A stretch of DNA of 46,774 nt, taken from positions 1 through 46,774 of the forward strand of contig DAORPQ010000016.1 in the NCBI GenBank assembly GCA_035442025.1, given 5' to 3'. Positions 1 to 9,000 of this stretch are shown piece by piece; position 1 is the stretch's first letter, and every line of letters starts with the position of its first letter. Both the position numbers and the translations under genes were made by a program. The notes beneath the pieces are model-generated. The model saw only the letters and a program-made list of their open reading frames with translations. It did no database searches and was not told where the DNA came from. The DNA comes from Competibacter_A sp003527885. Lineage in GTDB: Bacteria > Pseudomonadota > Gammaproteobacteria > Competibacterales > Competibacteraceae.

Positions 1-179
1 ATCCAGTGAATAGGCCATCTCGATACAATACTCAATATTATTCGATCTTGCTATAATCCGCCAAAGCTTGGCCGAGCGGAGCTGGATGATCAAGGTTTAC
101 CACCGCCGAGGCCAAGGCTAAAATCATCAAAGACGCAGTGCGCGTTTATCTCGCTGCCTCCCCTCTACACCTTGGATTC

Positions 180-190
180 AACTGCGTAAC
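180..190. repeat. Left target-site duplication of the IS4 element
   Basis: AACTGCGTAAC is repeated exactly at 1340-1350 on the other side of the element. The length matches the IS4 family. Removing the element plus one copy rejoins a continuous sequence that leads into the methyltransferase gene 44 bp further on. Confidence 0.85.
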
Positions 191-1339
191 CTCAGTACAG
201 GACGAAATTTATAACTTAATGATTAGGATGAGGTTAAGCTAGGATTTTGGCAGGTATTCCCGCTCCCATTGATGATCCTGTTGGCGAACTCAAGGCGGTG
301 CTGGCTGAACACCTGCCTTGGCATGGTGCTCGGATTGGTTTTCTGGCGCATTTTCTTCTGGCACTGTTCAAAGTTCGTAGCGTCAATTTGGCTGAACTAG
401 CCACGGGGTTTGGGGGTACGGTGCGGGTGGCGTCGCATTACAAGCGACTGCAACGGTTTTTTCGATCCTTTGAGATGGAACCCGATTCTTGGGCGCGGCT
501 GTTGGTTCGACTGGCGCCGGTGGGTGAGGGCCCGTGGCGGTTGACGCTGGATCGCACGCACTGGCGGTTTGGCCAGACGGATATTCATTTCCTGGTGCTG
601 GGTATCGCCTATCGCGGGATCGCCCTGCCGGTGTTCTGGACGGTGTTGGACAAGCCTGGCAACTCCAACACCGCCGAGCGCATCGCCTTGATGGAGCGCT
701 TTCTCGCCGTCTTTGGTGTGGAGCGGATCGCCGTTCTCTTGGCCGACCGTGAATTCGTGGGTGAGGCGTGGTTCCGCTGGTTGCAAGCCCAGCAGATTCC
801 CTTCCACCAGCGCATCAAATGCGACACGCTCGTCCCCAACCACTGGAATCGGATGATGCGCATTGACGCGCTCTTGGGGTCGCTCAAACCCGGCCAGGTC
901 TACCGACTGCCGGGGCGGCGTCCGGTCTGGGGTTGCTTTGTCCATCTCTCGGCGTTGCGTCTAGAGAACGGTGAGTTCCTCATCCTCGCCACCTTCGGCG
1001 CACCCCAGAATCAGGCCATTGAGGCCTACGCCGACCGCTGGCAAGTGGAGACTCTGTTCGGTTGCCTCAAAACACGCGGCTTCAATTTCGAGGATACCCA
1101 TCTCAGAGACGCCCCGCGCTTGGCCAAACTGATGGCCCTGCTCGCGCTGGCCTTCGTTTGGAGCTACCGCACCGGCGAATGCCTGCATGACCACATTCAG
1201 CCCATCCCCTTAAAAAAACCCTTCAGCGTCCCCTTAAGTCCCTCTTCCGGCACGGCCTTGATTTCCTCCGTCACATCGTCCTTAACCTCACCGAGAAATT
1301 CCAGGATTTCCTGGACTTTGAGGTTTTTGTCCTGTACTT
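191..1339 (+). mobile_element. IS4-family insertion sequence ahead of the DISARM operon
   Basis: The element is about 1.15 kb. Its terminal inverted repeats share AGTACAGGAC: the left copy reads outward from about 194 and the right copy, on the other strand, from about 1338. The sequence AACTGCGTAAC occurs immediately outside both ends (180-190 and 1340-1350). This fits the 10-12 bp target duplication made by IS4-family elements, although the exact tips are uncertain by one or two bases. It carries one transposase gene. An undecayed duplication points to a fairly recent insertion. The 190 bp to its left hold no gene I can recognise. Confidence 0.88.
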
Positions 1340-1341
1340 AA
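247..1341 (+). CDS. IS4-family DDE transposase with an out-of-frame C-terminal patch
   Basis: Cut-and-paste DDE transposase of the IS4 family, acting on the ends of its own element. Visible catalytic landmarks are LTLDRTHW (first Asp), LADREF (second Asp) and the YADRWQVE...LK stretch, which is the Y-R-E-K signature holding the catalytic Glu. A TTG start at 247 is the best available; no ATG gives the full N-terminus. After an A7 run at about 1211-1217 the reading frame leaves the family pattern, while the -1 frame reads KSLFRHGLDFLRHIVLN, the usual conserved tail. The original frame then returns to end with the typical FLSCT. Either two compensating indels exist or the patch is reached by slippage on the A run. 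Activity is therefore uncertain although the catalytic triad is present. Confidence 0.85.
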   Translation: MAGIPAPIDDPVGELKAVLAEHLPWHGARIGFLAHFLLALFKVRSVNLAELATGFGGTVRVASHYKRLQRFFRSFEMEPDSWARLLVRLAPVGEGPWRLTLDRTHWRFGQTDIHFLVLGIAYRGIALPVFWTVLDKPGNSNTAERIALMERFLAVFGVERIAVLLADREFVGEAWFRWLQAQQIPFHQRIKCDTLVPNHWNRMMRIDALLGSLKPGQVYRLPGRRPVWGCFVHLSALRLENGEFLILATFGAPQNQAIEAYADRWQVETLFGCLKTRGFNFEDTHLRDAPRLAKLMALLALAFVWSYRTGECLHDHIQPIPLKKPFSVPLSPSSGTALISSVTSSLTSPRNSRISWTLRFLSCT

Positions 1342-1350
1342 CTGCGTAAC
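1340..1350. repeat. Right target-site duplication of the IS4 element
   Basis: This is the second copy of AACTGCGTAAC, identical to 180-190. Only 43 bp separate it from the GTG start of the first operon gene, so the insertion lies in the upstream control region. Confidence 0.85.
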
Positions 1351-1393
1351 TCCTAAAGTTTCATTCAATCGAAACGAAAACAGGAGAATTGAC
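1351..1393 (+). promoter_or_regulatory. Truncated 5' region of the DISARM operon
   Basis: This short stretch is all that remains between the insertion sequence and the first operon gene. It contains AGGAG at 1382-1386, well placed for the GTG start at 1394, and a small inverted repeat GTTTC-N8-GAAAC at 1358-1375 that could be an operator. I see no convincing -10/-35 pair here. The native promoter was probably left of position 180 and is now about 1.15 kb away. A partial -35-like TTGTCC at the IS end (1327-1332) has no good -10 partner. Confidence 0.4.
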
Positions 1394-2443
1394 GTGAAGA
1401 AAAATATTGCTTGTGTCGACCTATTCTGCGGCGCGGGCGGACTGACGCATGGCTTCATCTTGGAGGGGCTTCCCGTCGTCGCGGGCATCGATCTCGATCC
1501 TGCCTGCCGCTTTCCCTACGAAGAAAACAACGGTCAGGCCAAATTCGTCGAGCGCGATATCAGCAAAGTCACAGCCGATGAAATCAAAGGGCTGTTTGGC
1601 GACTCCGATCTGACGATCTTGGCGGGTTGCGCACCTTGCCAGCCATTCTCGACTTATGCCCAGCGTTATGAGCTGGATGGCAAAGACGGCAAGTGGGGCT
1701 TGCTGTATCAGTTCGCGCGCCTCGCCCAAGGCTCGATGCCTGACGTCATCACGATGGAGAACGTGCCAACCGTAGCAAAGCACGAGGTATTCCATGATTT
1801 CGTAGATACGTTGAAGCAGCTCGGCTACGAGGTCTGGTACGACGTCGTCGACAGCTCCCGTTACGGCGTCCCGCAAATGCGACGACGGATGGTTCTACTG
1901 GCTTCCAAGCATGGCGAAATTCAGATGATCGAGCCAACCCACGAGAAGCCGAAAACCGTGAAGCAGGCCATCGGCCATTTGCGGCCTCTCAGTGCCGGAG
2001 AGTCCGCGCCCAGGGACAAACTGCACGCCACCTCGATGTTGTCCGAGAAGAATCTCAAACGAATCAAAGTCTCCAAACCCGGTGGCACTTGGCGTGACTG
2101 GCCCAAGGACTTGATCGCCGAATGCCATCGCGCCGAAAGCGGGCGCACTTATCCGGGCGTCTACGGGCGTATGGAGTGGGACAAACCAGCCCCGACGATG
2201 ACGACCCAGTGTTACGGGTTCGGCAATGGTCGCTTCGGCCACCCCGAGCAGGATCGAGCCATCTCCCTGCGGGAAGCGGCGATCTTGCAGAGCTTTCCGC
2301 GCGACTACGCGTTCATCCCGCAGGACGGCGAGGTGAGTTTCAAGGTGATCGGGCGATTGATCGGCAACGCGGTTCCCGTCGATCTCGGCCGCGCCATCGC
2401 TCGCAGCATCAATCAACACCTCGCGTCGGTCGCGGCTCGATGA
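1394..2443 (+). CDS. DNA cytosine-C5 methyltransferase (Dcm / DrmMII-like)
   Basis: Transfers a methyl group from S-adenosylmethionine to C5 of cytosine in a specific DNA site. The 349-residue protein has all the core motifs of the family: VDLFCGAGG at the N-terminus (motif I), GCAPCQPFS with catalytic Cys82 (motif IV), MENVP (motif VI), QMRRRMVLLA (motif VIII) and IGNAVPVDL near the end (motif X). The GTG start at 1394 has AGGAG seven bases upstream. It leads an eight-gene operon and is followed 21 bases later by a Vsr endonuclease. In class 2 DISARM the C5 methylase (DrmMII) marks self DNA; here one is joined to a class 1 core, so self-marking may use both cytosine and adenine methylation. 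The target site cannot be read from sequence; the Vsr partner hints at a Dcm-like CCWGG site, but this is inference. Confidence 0.93.
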   Translation: MKKNIACVDLFCGAGGLTHGFILEGLPVVAGIDLDPACRFPYEENNGQAKFVERDISKVTADEIKGLFGDSDLTILAGCAPCQPFSTYAQRYELDGKDGKWGLLYQFARLAQGSMPDVITMENVPTVAKHEVFHDFVDTLKQLGYEVWYDVVDSSRYGVPQMRRRMVLLASKHGEIQMIEPTHEKPKTVKQAIGHLRPLSAGESAPRDKLHATSMLSEKNLKRIKVSKPGGTWRDWPKDLIAECHRAESGRTYPGVYGRMEWDKPAPTMTTQCYGFGNGRFGHPEQDRAISLREAAILQSFPRDYAFIPQDGEVSFKVIGRLIGNAVPVDLGRAIARSINQHLASVAAR

Positions 2444-2464
2444 TGGATTGACGAGGGCTACCCG

Positions 2465-2926
2465 ATGCTTCGACCCGTGTCCTCTTCATCCGATGCCAGT
2501 CGCCGCATGGCGAAGGTGCGACAGAAGGGGACAGGTGCGGAAGTGGCTTTGCGACGGGAGATGTACCGCATCGGCCTGCGCTACAGGATCGACTACGAAG
2601 TGCTGAAGAAGCCTCGTCGTGTCGCGGACGTGGCCTTCCCCGGTCGAAAGATCGCCGTTTTCGTCGATGGTTGCTTTTGGCATGGCTGCCCCGAACACGC
2701 AACATGGCCAAAGCAGAACGCGGAGTTCTGGCGGGAAAAGATCGAAGCGAACCAGAGGCGGGACGAGGACACGAACGACCGTCTGCGATCCATCGGTTGG
2801 ACGGTGCTGCGGTTCTGGTCGCACGAGCCACCGACCGAGGCCGCCCGAACCGTTGCGCGTGCGGTTGCCTTGGCCGACTCGAAGCATCGCGTGGTGTCGT
2901 ACAGCGCGAACGAAAAGAACCGATAA
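2465..2926 (+). CDS. vsr: Very short patch repair (Vsr) endonuclease
   Basis: Nicks DNA next to T:G mismatches that arise when 5-methylcytosine deaminates, so it protects sites methylated by the preceding C5 methylase. The 153-residue protein has the family's usual length. It shows the Vsr signature: the VADVAFPGRKIAVFVDGCFW block with the metal-binding Asp, WHGCPEH, the PKQN...FW...KI..N..RD region, and GWTVLRFWSHE near the C-terminus, where family members usually have W-E-x-E or close variants. It begins 21 bases after the methylase and ends 16 bases before the helicase gene, so all three are probably co-transcribed. Vsr paired with a C5 methylase is standard; its place inside a DISARM-type operon is less usual. 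It could also have been recruited as a restriction nuclease, as proposed for some Vsr-fold proteins in restriction systems. Confidence 0.93.
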   Translation: MLRPVSSSSDASRRMAKVRQKGTGAEVALRREMYRIGLRYRIDYEVLKKPRRVADVAFPGRKIAVFVDGCFWHGCPEHATWPKQNAEFWREKIEANQRRDEDTNDRLRSIGWTVLRFWSHEPPTEAARTVARAVALADSKHRVVSYSANEKNR

Positions 2927-2942
2927 GGGAGATGGCAATTAC

Positions 2943-5900
2943 ATGGGTGTCCAGAACGAACGGCAACCTCAGACCTATCGCGCTCGCCCCGAGCCAGGGC
3001 AACTCGTCGAAGTGCGCCGCCGTCAGTGGGTGGTGGCCGACGTCGATGCAGCCGGACTCGATACCGGTACACCTCAACACTGCCTGACGTTGTCGTCGAT
3101 CGACGAGGACGGTCTCGGCGAAGAACTGCAAGTCGTCTGGGAGATCGAGCCGGGCGCTCAGGTCATCGAGCGGGCTGGCCTGCCTTCGGTTACGGGGCAA
3201 GACGACTCGAACACGCTCGACGCGTTCTTTGATGCCGTGCGATGGGGTGCGGCCACCAATGCCGATCGTGGATTTCTCCAAGCCCCGTTCCGCAGCGGCG
3301 TCAGCATCGAGGACTTCCAACTCGATCCCCTGGTGCGAGCCATCGATATGGCCCGCGTCAATCTGCTCATCGCCGACGACGTCGGCCTCGGCAAGACCAT
3401 CGAAGCCGGTCTTGTCATTCAGGAACTGCTGCTGCGGCATCGCGCGCGCACCGTTCTGATCGTCTGTCCCGCCTCGCTTCAGGAGAAGTGGCGCGTCGAG
3501 ATGTTGGAGAAGTTCGGCCTCGACTTCCGCGTGGTCGATACCGACTACATCAAGCAGTTGCGGCGCGAGCGCGGCATTCACGCCAATCCGTGGACGTCGC
3601 ATCCGCGCCTCATCACGTCGATGGATTGGGCCAAGGGCGGCGAAGGCCTGCGCGCCATGCGCGACGTGATCCCTCCGCACGTCGGCCACCCTCGCAAGTT
3701 CGACCTGCTGGTCGTGGACGAAGCACATAACGTCGCTCCCGCCGCAGGCGCACACTACGCTTTGGAAAGCCAGCGTACGCGTTTCGTCCGCGCCATCGGC
3801 CCGCACTTCCAGCACCGGCTGTTCCTGACCGCGACGCCGCACAACGGCTATACCGAGTCGTTCACATCGCTGCTGGAATTGCTCGACGACCAACGCTTCG
3901 CGCGCAACATCCTCCCCGACGAAAAGCGCTTGAGTCAGGTGATGATCCGTCGCCTGAAGAGCGATCTGGTCGATGCGCAGGACAACCCTTTGTATGCCCG
4001 CCGTACCTTGCAGGCGCTCGAAGTTCCGTACACGGCGGAGGAGCGCGAGATTCATCGCAAGCTGGACGACTACTGTGTCAGCCGCGAGAAGGACGCGGGG
4101 AAAGCTGGCAACGGCTTCGGCACCGCCTTCGTGAACCGCCTCCTCAAGAAGCGCCTACTCTCGTCGCCAGCGGCATTCGCATCCACGATCGAGAAGCACG
4201 TCGCATCGCTGTCCGAAGCTCGGCCCGCGAAGCCGGACACGATGGCCGATCGCATTCTGTACACGGCCATCCTGAAAACCGACGAGGACTACGCCGACGA
4301 TCGGGAGGTCGAGAACGCCCAAGCCGAAGCCGTCGAGGAAGCGACACGCCGTGCCTCGCCCCTGACGGCGGAGCAGCGTGGGATGCTGGACGAACTGAGG
4401 GCATGGGCGCAACGCGCCCGAAATCAGGCCGACTCGAAGGCCAAGGCCATCCTCGACTGGCTCACGGCCAACCTCAAGCCGGACGGTCAGTGGAACGACC
4501 GCCGGGTGATCCTGTTCACCGAGTACCGCACCACGCACCAGTGGATACATCAAATCCTCGCCAGCCACGGTTTCGGCGGTGATCGTCTCGGCCTGTTACA
4601 CGGCGGCCTTTCCCAAGAAGAGCGCGAACCCGTCAAGGCGGCGTTTCAAGCCTCTCCACAGGATTCACCCGTCCGCATCCTGCTCGCCACCGACGCGGCG
4701 TCCGAAGGCATCGACTTGCAGAACCACTGCAATCGGCTCATCCACTTGGAGATTCCCTACAACCCCAACGTGATGGAGCAACGCAACGGTCGTATCGACC
4801 GCCACGGCCAGCGCGAAAAGGAAGTGCTGATCTGGCACCCGGTCGATGGTGGCGACACGAACGGGGCATCGGTCGGCGGCCACGGCGAGGACATCCTGCG
4901 CGCTTTGCGGAAGCTGGATTCGATGCGCGCCGACATGGGCAGCGTCAATCCCGTCATCGCACCGCAGATGTCCGGCCTCATAGAAGGCTCGCTGAAGGAC
5001 TTGGACACCCGCCTCGCCGAAGCGCGGATCGCCCGCGCCAAGAACTTCGTCCGTGCCGAACGCGAGTTGAAGGAGCGTGTCGCCAAGCTGCACGAGCGTC
5101 TGCTCACCACCCAGCAGGACTTCCACCTCACGCCCGACCATGTTCTGATGGCGGTGAAGACCGGTCTCGTGCTGGCTGGCCGCCCGCCGCTGGAACCCGT
5201 CGAACTGGCGGGCGCACCCTCGGGCAGCGTCTTCCGGATGCCCGCGCTTTCCGGCTCCTGGGCGCGATGTCTGGAGGGTCTGCGCCACCCGCACACCCAG
5301 CGGATACGGCCAATCACCTTCGACCACGCCGTCGCCAGTGGCCGTGACGACGTCGTGCTCGTCCATTTGAACCATCGCCTGGTGCAGATGTGCCTACGCC
5401 TGCTGCGCGCGGAGATCTGGGCGCAGGACGACGTGAAGAAATTGCATCGTGTCACCGTCCGCACGGTGCCTGACGCGCAGATCGACGGCCCTGCCGTGGT
5501 CGTCGTCTCGCGGCTGGTGGTCACGGGCGGCAACCATCATCGGCTGCACGAAGAGCTGACGGTGTCGGGCGGCTACCTTCGGGATCAAGCTTTCCGGCGC
5601 GAAGAAGGCGTTACCCGCGTCCAGCAATGGCTGGATGAGGCAAAGCCCATCACCGCAGCCCCATCCTTGTTCGATGCACTTCGCACCCGCTTCGACCGCC
5701 AGCAGGAAGCCATCCTGAAAGCCGTCGATGCCCGTTCGAAGGAACGCCTCAGATTCCTGACCAACACGCTCCAGACCCGTAAGCAGCAGGAGATCGACGA
5801 CATCGGCACCGTGCTGGACGATCTGGAAAGGGCCATCCAGTCCGAACTGAAGAAGGAGCGGCAGCCCGAACAGCTCTCGCTCTTCACCGAGGACGAGCGC

Positions 5901-6071
5901 ACACAGCTCCGCCGCGACATCGCGGCACTGGAAGCGCGCCTCGCGCGCATTCCCGATGAGCGCCGGATGGAAACGCTCGCCATCGAAGCTCGCTACGCCA
6001 AGCTCTACGACCGCACCTTCCCTGTGGCCGTGATCTTTGTCGTGCCGGAGTCTGCCGGAGGTGTCGCATGA
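2943..6071 (+). CDS. drmD: SNF2/HepA-like helicase DrmD (class 1 DISARM)
   Basis: Superfamily 2 DNA translocase of about 1042 residues. DrmD is the hallmark gene of class 1 DISARM and is thought to act on incoming DNA with the other Drm proteins. Helicase motif I is DDVGLGKTIEAG with Lys151, motif II is DEAH at residues 259-262, and motif III lies in LFLTATPHNGY. The C-terminal RecA domain carries DAASEGIDLQ and then the arginine-rich NGRIDRHGQ motif VI. A Glu/Arg-rich, probably helical region follows near residues 900-1000. I chose ATG 2943, with GGGAGA upstream, because the open frame before it overlaps Vsr in another frame. Its last four bases overlap the ATG of the adenine methylase (ATGA), indicating translational coupling. 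Another SNF2/RapA-type helicase is possible, but the neighbours make DrmD the best call. Confidence 0.88.
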   Translation: MGVQNERQPQTYRARPEPGQLVEVRRRQWVVADVDAAGLDTGTPQHCLTLSSIDEDGLGEELQVVWEIEPGAQVIERAGLPSVTGQDDSNTLDAFFDAVRWGAATNADRGFLQAPFRSGVSIEDFQLDPLVRAIDMARVNLLIADDVGLGKTIEAGLVIQELLLRHRARTVLIVCPASLQEKWRVEMLEKFGLDFRVVDTDYIKQLRRERGIHANPWTSHPRLITSMDWAKGGEGLRAMRDVIPPHVGHPRKFDLLVVDEAHNVAPAAGAHYALESQRTRFVRAIGPHFQHRLFLTATPHNGYTESFTSLLELLDDQRFARNILPDEKRLSQVMIRRLKSDLVDAQDNPLYARRTLQALEVPYTAEEREIHRKLDDYCVSREKDAGKAGNGFGTAFVNRLLKKRLLSSPAAFASTIEKHVASLSEARPAKPDTMADRILYTAILKTDEDYADDREVENAQAEAVEEATRRASPLTAEQRGMLDELRAWAQRARNQADSKAKAILDWLTANLKPDGQWNDRRVILFTEYRTTHQWIHQILASHGFGGDRLGLLHGGLSQEEREPVKAAFQASPQDSPVRILLATDAASEGIDLQNHCNRLIHLEIPYNPNVMEQRNGRIDRHGQREKEVLIWHPVDGGDTNGASVGGHGEDILRALRKLDSMRADMGSVNPVIAPQMSGLIEGSLKDLDTRLAEARIARAKNFVRAERELKERVAKLHERLLTTQQDFHLTPDHVLMAVKTGLVLAGRPPLEPVELAGAPSGSVFRMPALSGSWARCLEGLRHPHTQRIRPITFDHAVASGRDDVVLVHLNHRLVQMCLRLLRAEIWAQDDVKKLHRVTVRTVPDAQIDGPAVVVVSRLVVTGGNHHRLHEELTVSGGYLRDQAFRREEGVTRVQQWLDEAKPITAAPSLFDALRTRFDRQQEAILKAVDARSKERLRFLTNTLQTRKQQEIDDIGTVLDDLERAIQSELKKERQPEQLSLFTEDERTQLRRDIAALEARLARIPDERRMETLAIEARYAKLYDRTFPVAVIFVVPESAGGVA

Positions 6072-9000
6072 GCATGCACCACGAATGGCTCTCGCTGATC
6101 GAGATTTCCGGCCCGTTCCTCGCCGTCCCCGTCCTGAAGGAGGTCTTCCCGCAGGGGTTGGAAGAACTCGACGCAGCCAAGCGCAAGCGACTGCGCCAAG
6201 CCTACGACGAATGGCACGAAGCTCAGGAAAAGGACGATCCGCGCTTTGCCGATCTGCATACGGCATGGATCGATGAAGTCCTGTCGCGCGGACTGGAGCT
6301 CGACGAGGACGGTCGTGGCGATGTGCTGAAGGGCAAGGACTGGTGCGCCACGCATTCGAACGTCAGCTTGCCCGAGCATGGAGTCAGCCTGTCGCCTGAT
6401 TTCGCTGTCGTTGGCAATGACGACAAGCCGCTGATGCTCGTCCACGCCTACGGGTCAGACGTCGATCTCGATGCCACCTCGAAGCTGGACGGCTGGGCCA
6501 GCACACCGGCGGAACGCATGGTGACGCTCTGCCGCGCCACGGGATGCCGTCTCGGCCTCATCACCAACGGCGAACGCTGGATGCTGGTCGATGCGCCGGA
6601 GTGCGCGGTCACCACCTTCGCCAGTTGGTATGCGCGCATCTGGGGTCAGGAGCCAGTCACCCTCCAAGCCTTCGTCCACCTCTTGGGCATCCGGCGCTTC
6701 TTCGTGGACGAGTCCGAACGACTCCCCGCGCTGTTCGATCGCTCGCTGAAGTTCCAGGACGACGTGACCGACGCCTTGGGCGAGCAGGTGCGGCGCGCCG
6801 TCGAAGTGCTGATCCAGGCGCTCGACAAGGCCGACCAAGACCGCAGCCGCGAGTTGCTGCGCGGCGTGAAGGAAGCCGAACTCTACGACGCCGCGCTGAC
6901 GGTGATGATGCGGCTGGTCTTCCTCCTCTCCGCCGAGGAGCGCGGCCTGCTGCTCCTGGGCGACGAACGCTACGAGGCGAACTACGCGCTCTCGACCTTG
7001 CGTATGCAATTGCGCGCTGAATCGGACGAGATTCTGGAGCGCCGCTGGGACGCATGGTCACGTCTGCTGGCCGTGTTCCGCGCCGTGTATGGCGGCATTG
7101 AGCACGAAAACCTGCGCCTGCCCGCATTGGGCGGCTCGTTGTTCGACCCGGACCGTTTCCCCTTCCTCGAAGGCCGATCCAAAGGCTCCAACTGGCGCAT
7201 CGACGTCGCCAATCCGCTGCCCATCGACAACCGCACCGTCTTGCTGCTGCTCGAAGCCATCCAGCAATTCCAGGGGCGCACGCTGTCCTACCGGGCGCTG
7301 GACGTCGAACAGATCGGCTACATCTATGAGGGCTTGCTGGAACGCACCGTCAAGCGCACCGCCGAGGTCACTCTGGAACTCGACGCCACCAAGAGCGCCC
7401 AGTCACCTTGGGTCACTCTGGCCGAACTCGAATCGGCTCGGTTGGACGGTGCCGAAAGACTCGCCGAACTGATCCAGCAGCGCTCTGGTAGTTCCGCCAG
7501 TCGCGTACGCAACGATCTGGCTCGTCCCATTGACGATGCGCTCGCCGATCGGGTGCTGACGGCCTGCCACGGTGATACGGCGCTACGCGATCGCATCAAG
7601 CCCTTTGGCCATCTGGTTCGCACCGATCCTTGGGGCTACCCGCTGGTCTATACCGCTGGGGCCTTCATCGTCACCACCGGCTCCGACCGGCGCGAGACCG
7701 GCACCCACTACACGCCGAGATCCCTCACCGAAGCTATCGTCGCCGAGACGCTCACGCCCATCGCCTACGTCGGCCCGGCGCAAGGTACTCCGCGCGCGAA
7801 CTGGATGCTGAAATCGCCCGACGAACTGCTCGACCTGAAAATCTGCGACCCGGCGATGGGTTCGGGCGCGTTCCTCGTCCAAGCCTGCCGCTGGCTGGCC
7901 GACCGGCTGGTTGAGGCATGGGCGCAAGCAGAGGCGCACGGCCGCATGGTCGGCATCAATGGGAAGTTGGTGGATGCCGACGCCAGCGAAGAACCACTGC
8001 CACGCGACACCGAGGCACGCACCGTCGTCGCCCGCCGCCTCATCGCCGAACGCTGCCTCTACGGCGTCGATCTGAACCCGTTGGCGGTCGAGCTGGCCAA
8101 GCTCTCCATCTGGCTGGTGACGCTGGCCAAGGGGCGTCCCTTCGGCTTCCTCGACCACAACCTGCACTGTGGCGACAGCCTGCTCGGCATCCATCGGCTG
8201 GATCAACTCACGCAGCTTTCGATGAATCCCACCGGCCAGGGCCAGCTACGCCTGTTCGGCCAGAACGTTGAGCAGGCCGTGCGTGAGGCCATCGAACTAC
8301 GCTCGCGCCTGCGTGAGATGCCGATCCGCGACATCCGCGACGTGGAAGCCATGGCGCATCTGGACGCCGACGCGCGCCGCAGGCTCGAAGTACCGGAATG
8401 CATCGCCGATGCCTTTATCGGGGAGGTGTTCGCATCGGCCGGCGGCACGGCACTGGAGAACGCGCTGGCGTCACTGACCATCCAGGCCGGGCAGGCCATC
8501 GATGGCGACCGCGAAGTGCTCGCCTCGATGCGCCGGAGATCGGTTGTCGCGCTCTCGACCGATCTGTCTGCCGACAAGCCTGCGCGTCGGCCTTTCCATT
8601 GGCCGTTGGAGTTTCCGGAGGTGTTCGCGCGCGAGCGCGGTGGCTTCGACGGCATGGTCGGCAATCCGCCCTTCTTGGGAGGAAAGCGCATCACCGGCGT
8701 CGCGGGCACTGCTTTCCGCGATTGGCTGGTTGCTCACATAGCCGAGGGGCGGCGCGGCTCGGCGGATCTGGTCGCCTATTTCTTCCTGCGAGCATTGAGC
8801 CTGCTGCGCGACGGTGGCGGCTTCGGGCTGCTCGCGGTCAACACCATCGCGGAAGGCGACACGCGGCAGCTCGGGCTAGAGGCCATGATCGGCGCGGGTG
8901 CCGTCATCCATGCAGCCTACCCGAACGAGCCCTGGCCTGGAAAGGCAGCGGTCGTCACCAGCCGTGTGCATTTCCACAAGGGCGAGTGGCGGGGCGAACG

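Noticed and set aside
52..57. TATAAT as a -10 box for the displaced DISARM promoter
   Set aside because: There is no acceptable -35 at 16-18 bp upstream, and 130 bp separate it from the insertion point; not strong enough to list.
2409..4055. 548-codon open frame on the minus strand opposite vsr and drmD
   Set aside because: It is antisense to strongly motif-supported genes; the product is Arg/Asp/Val-rich without family features, as expected of a shadow frame in GC-rich DNA.
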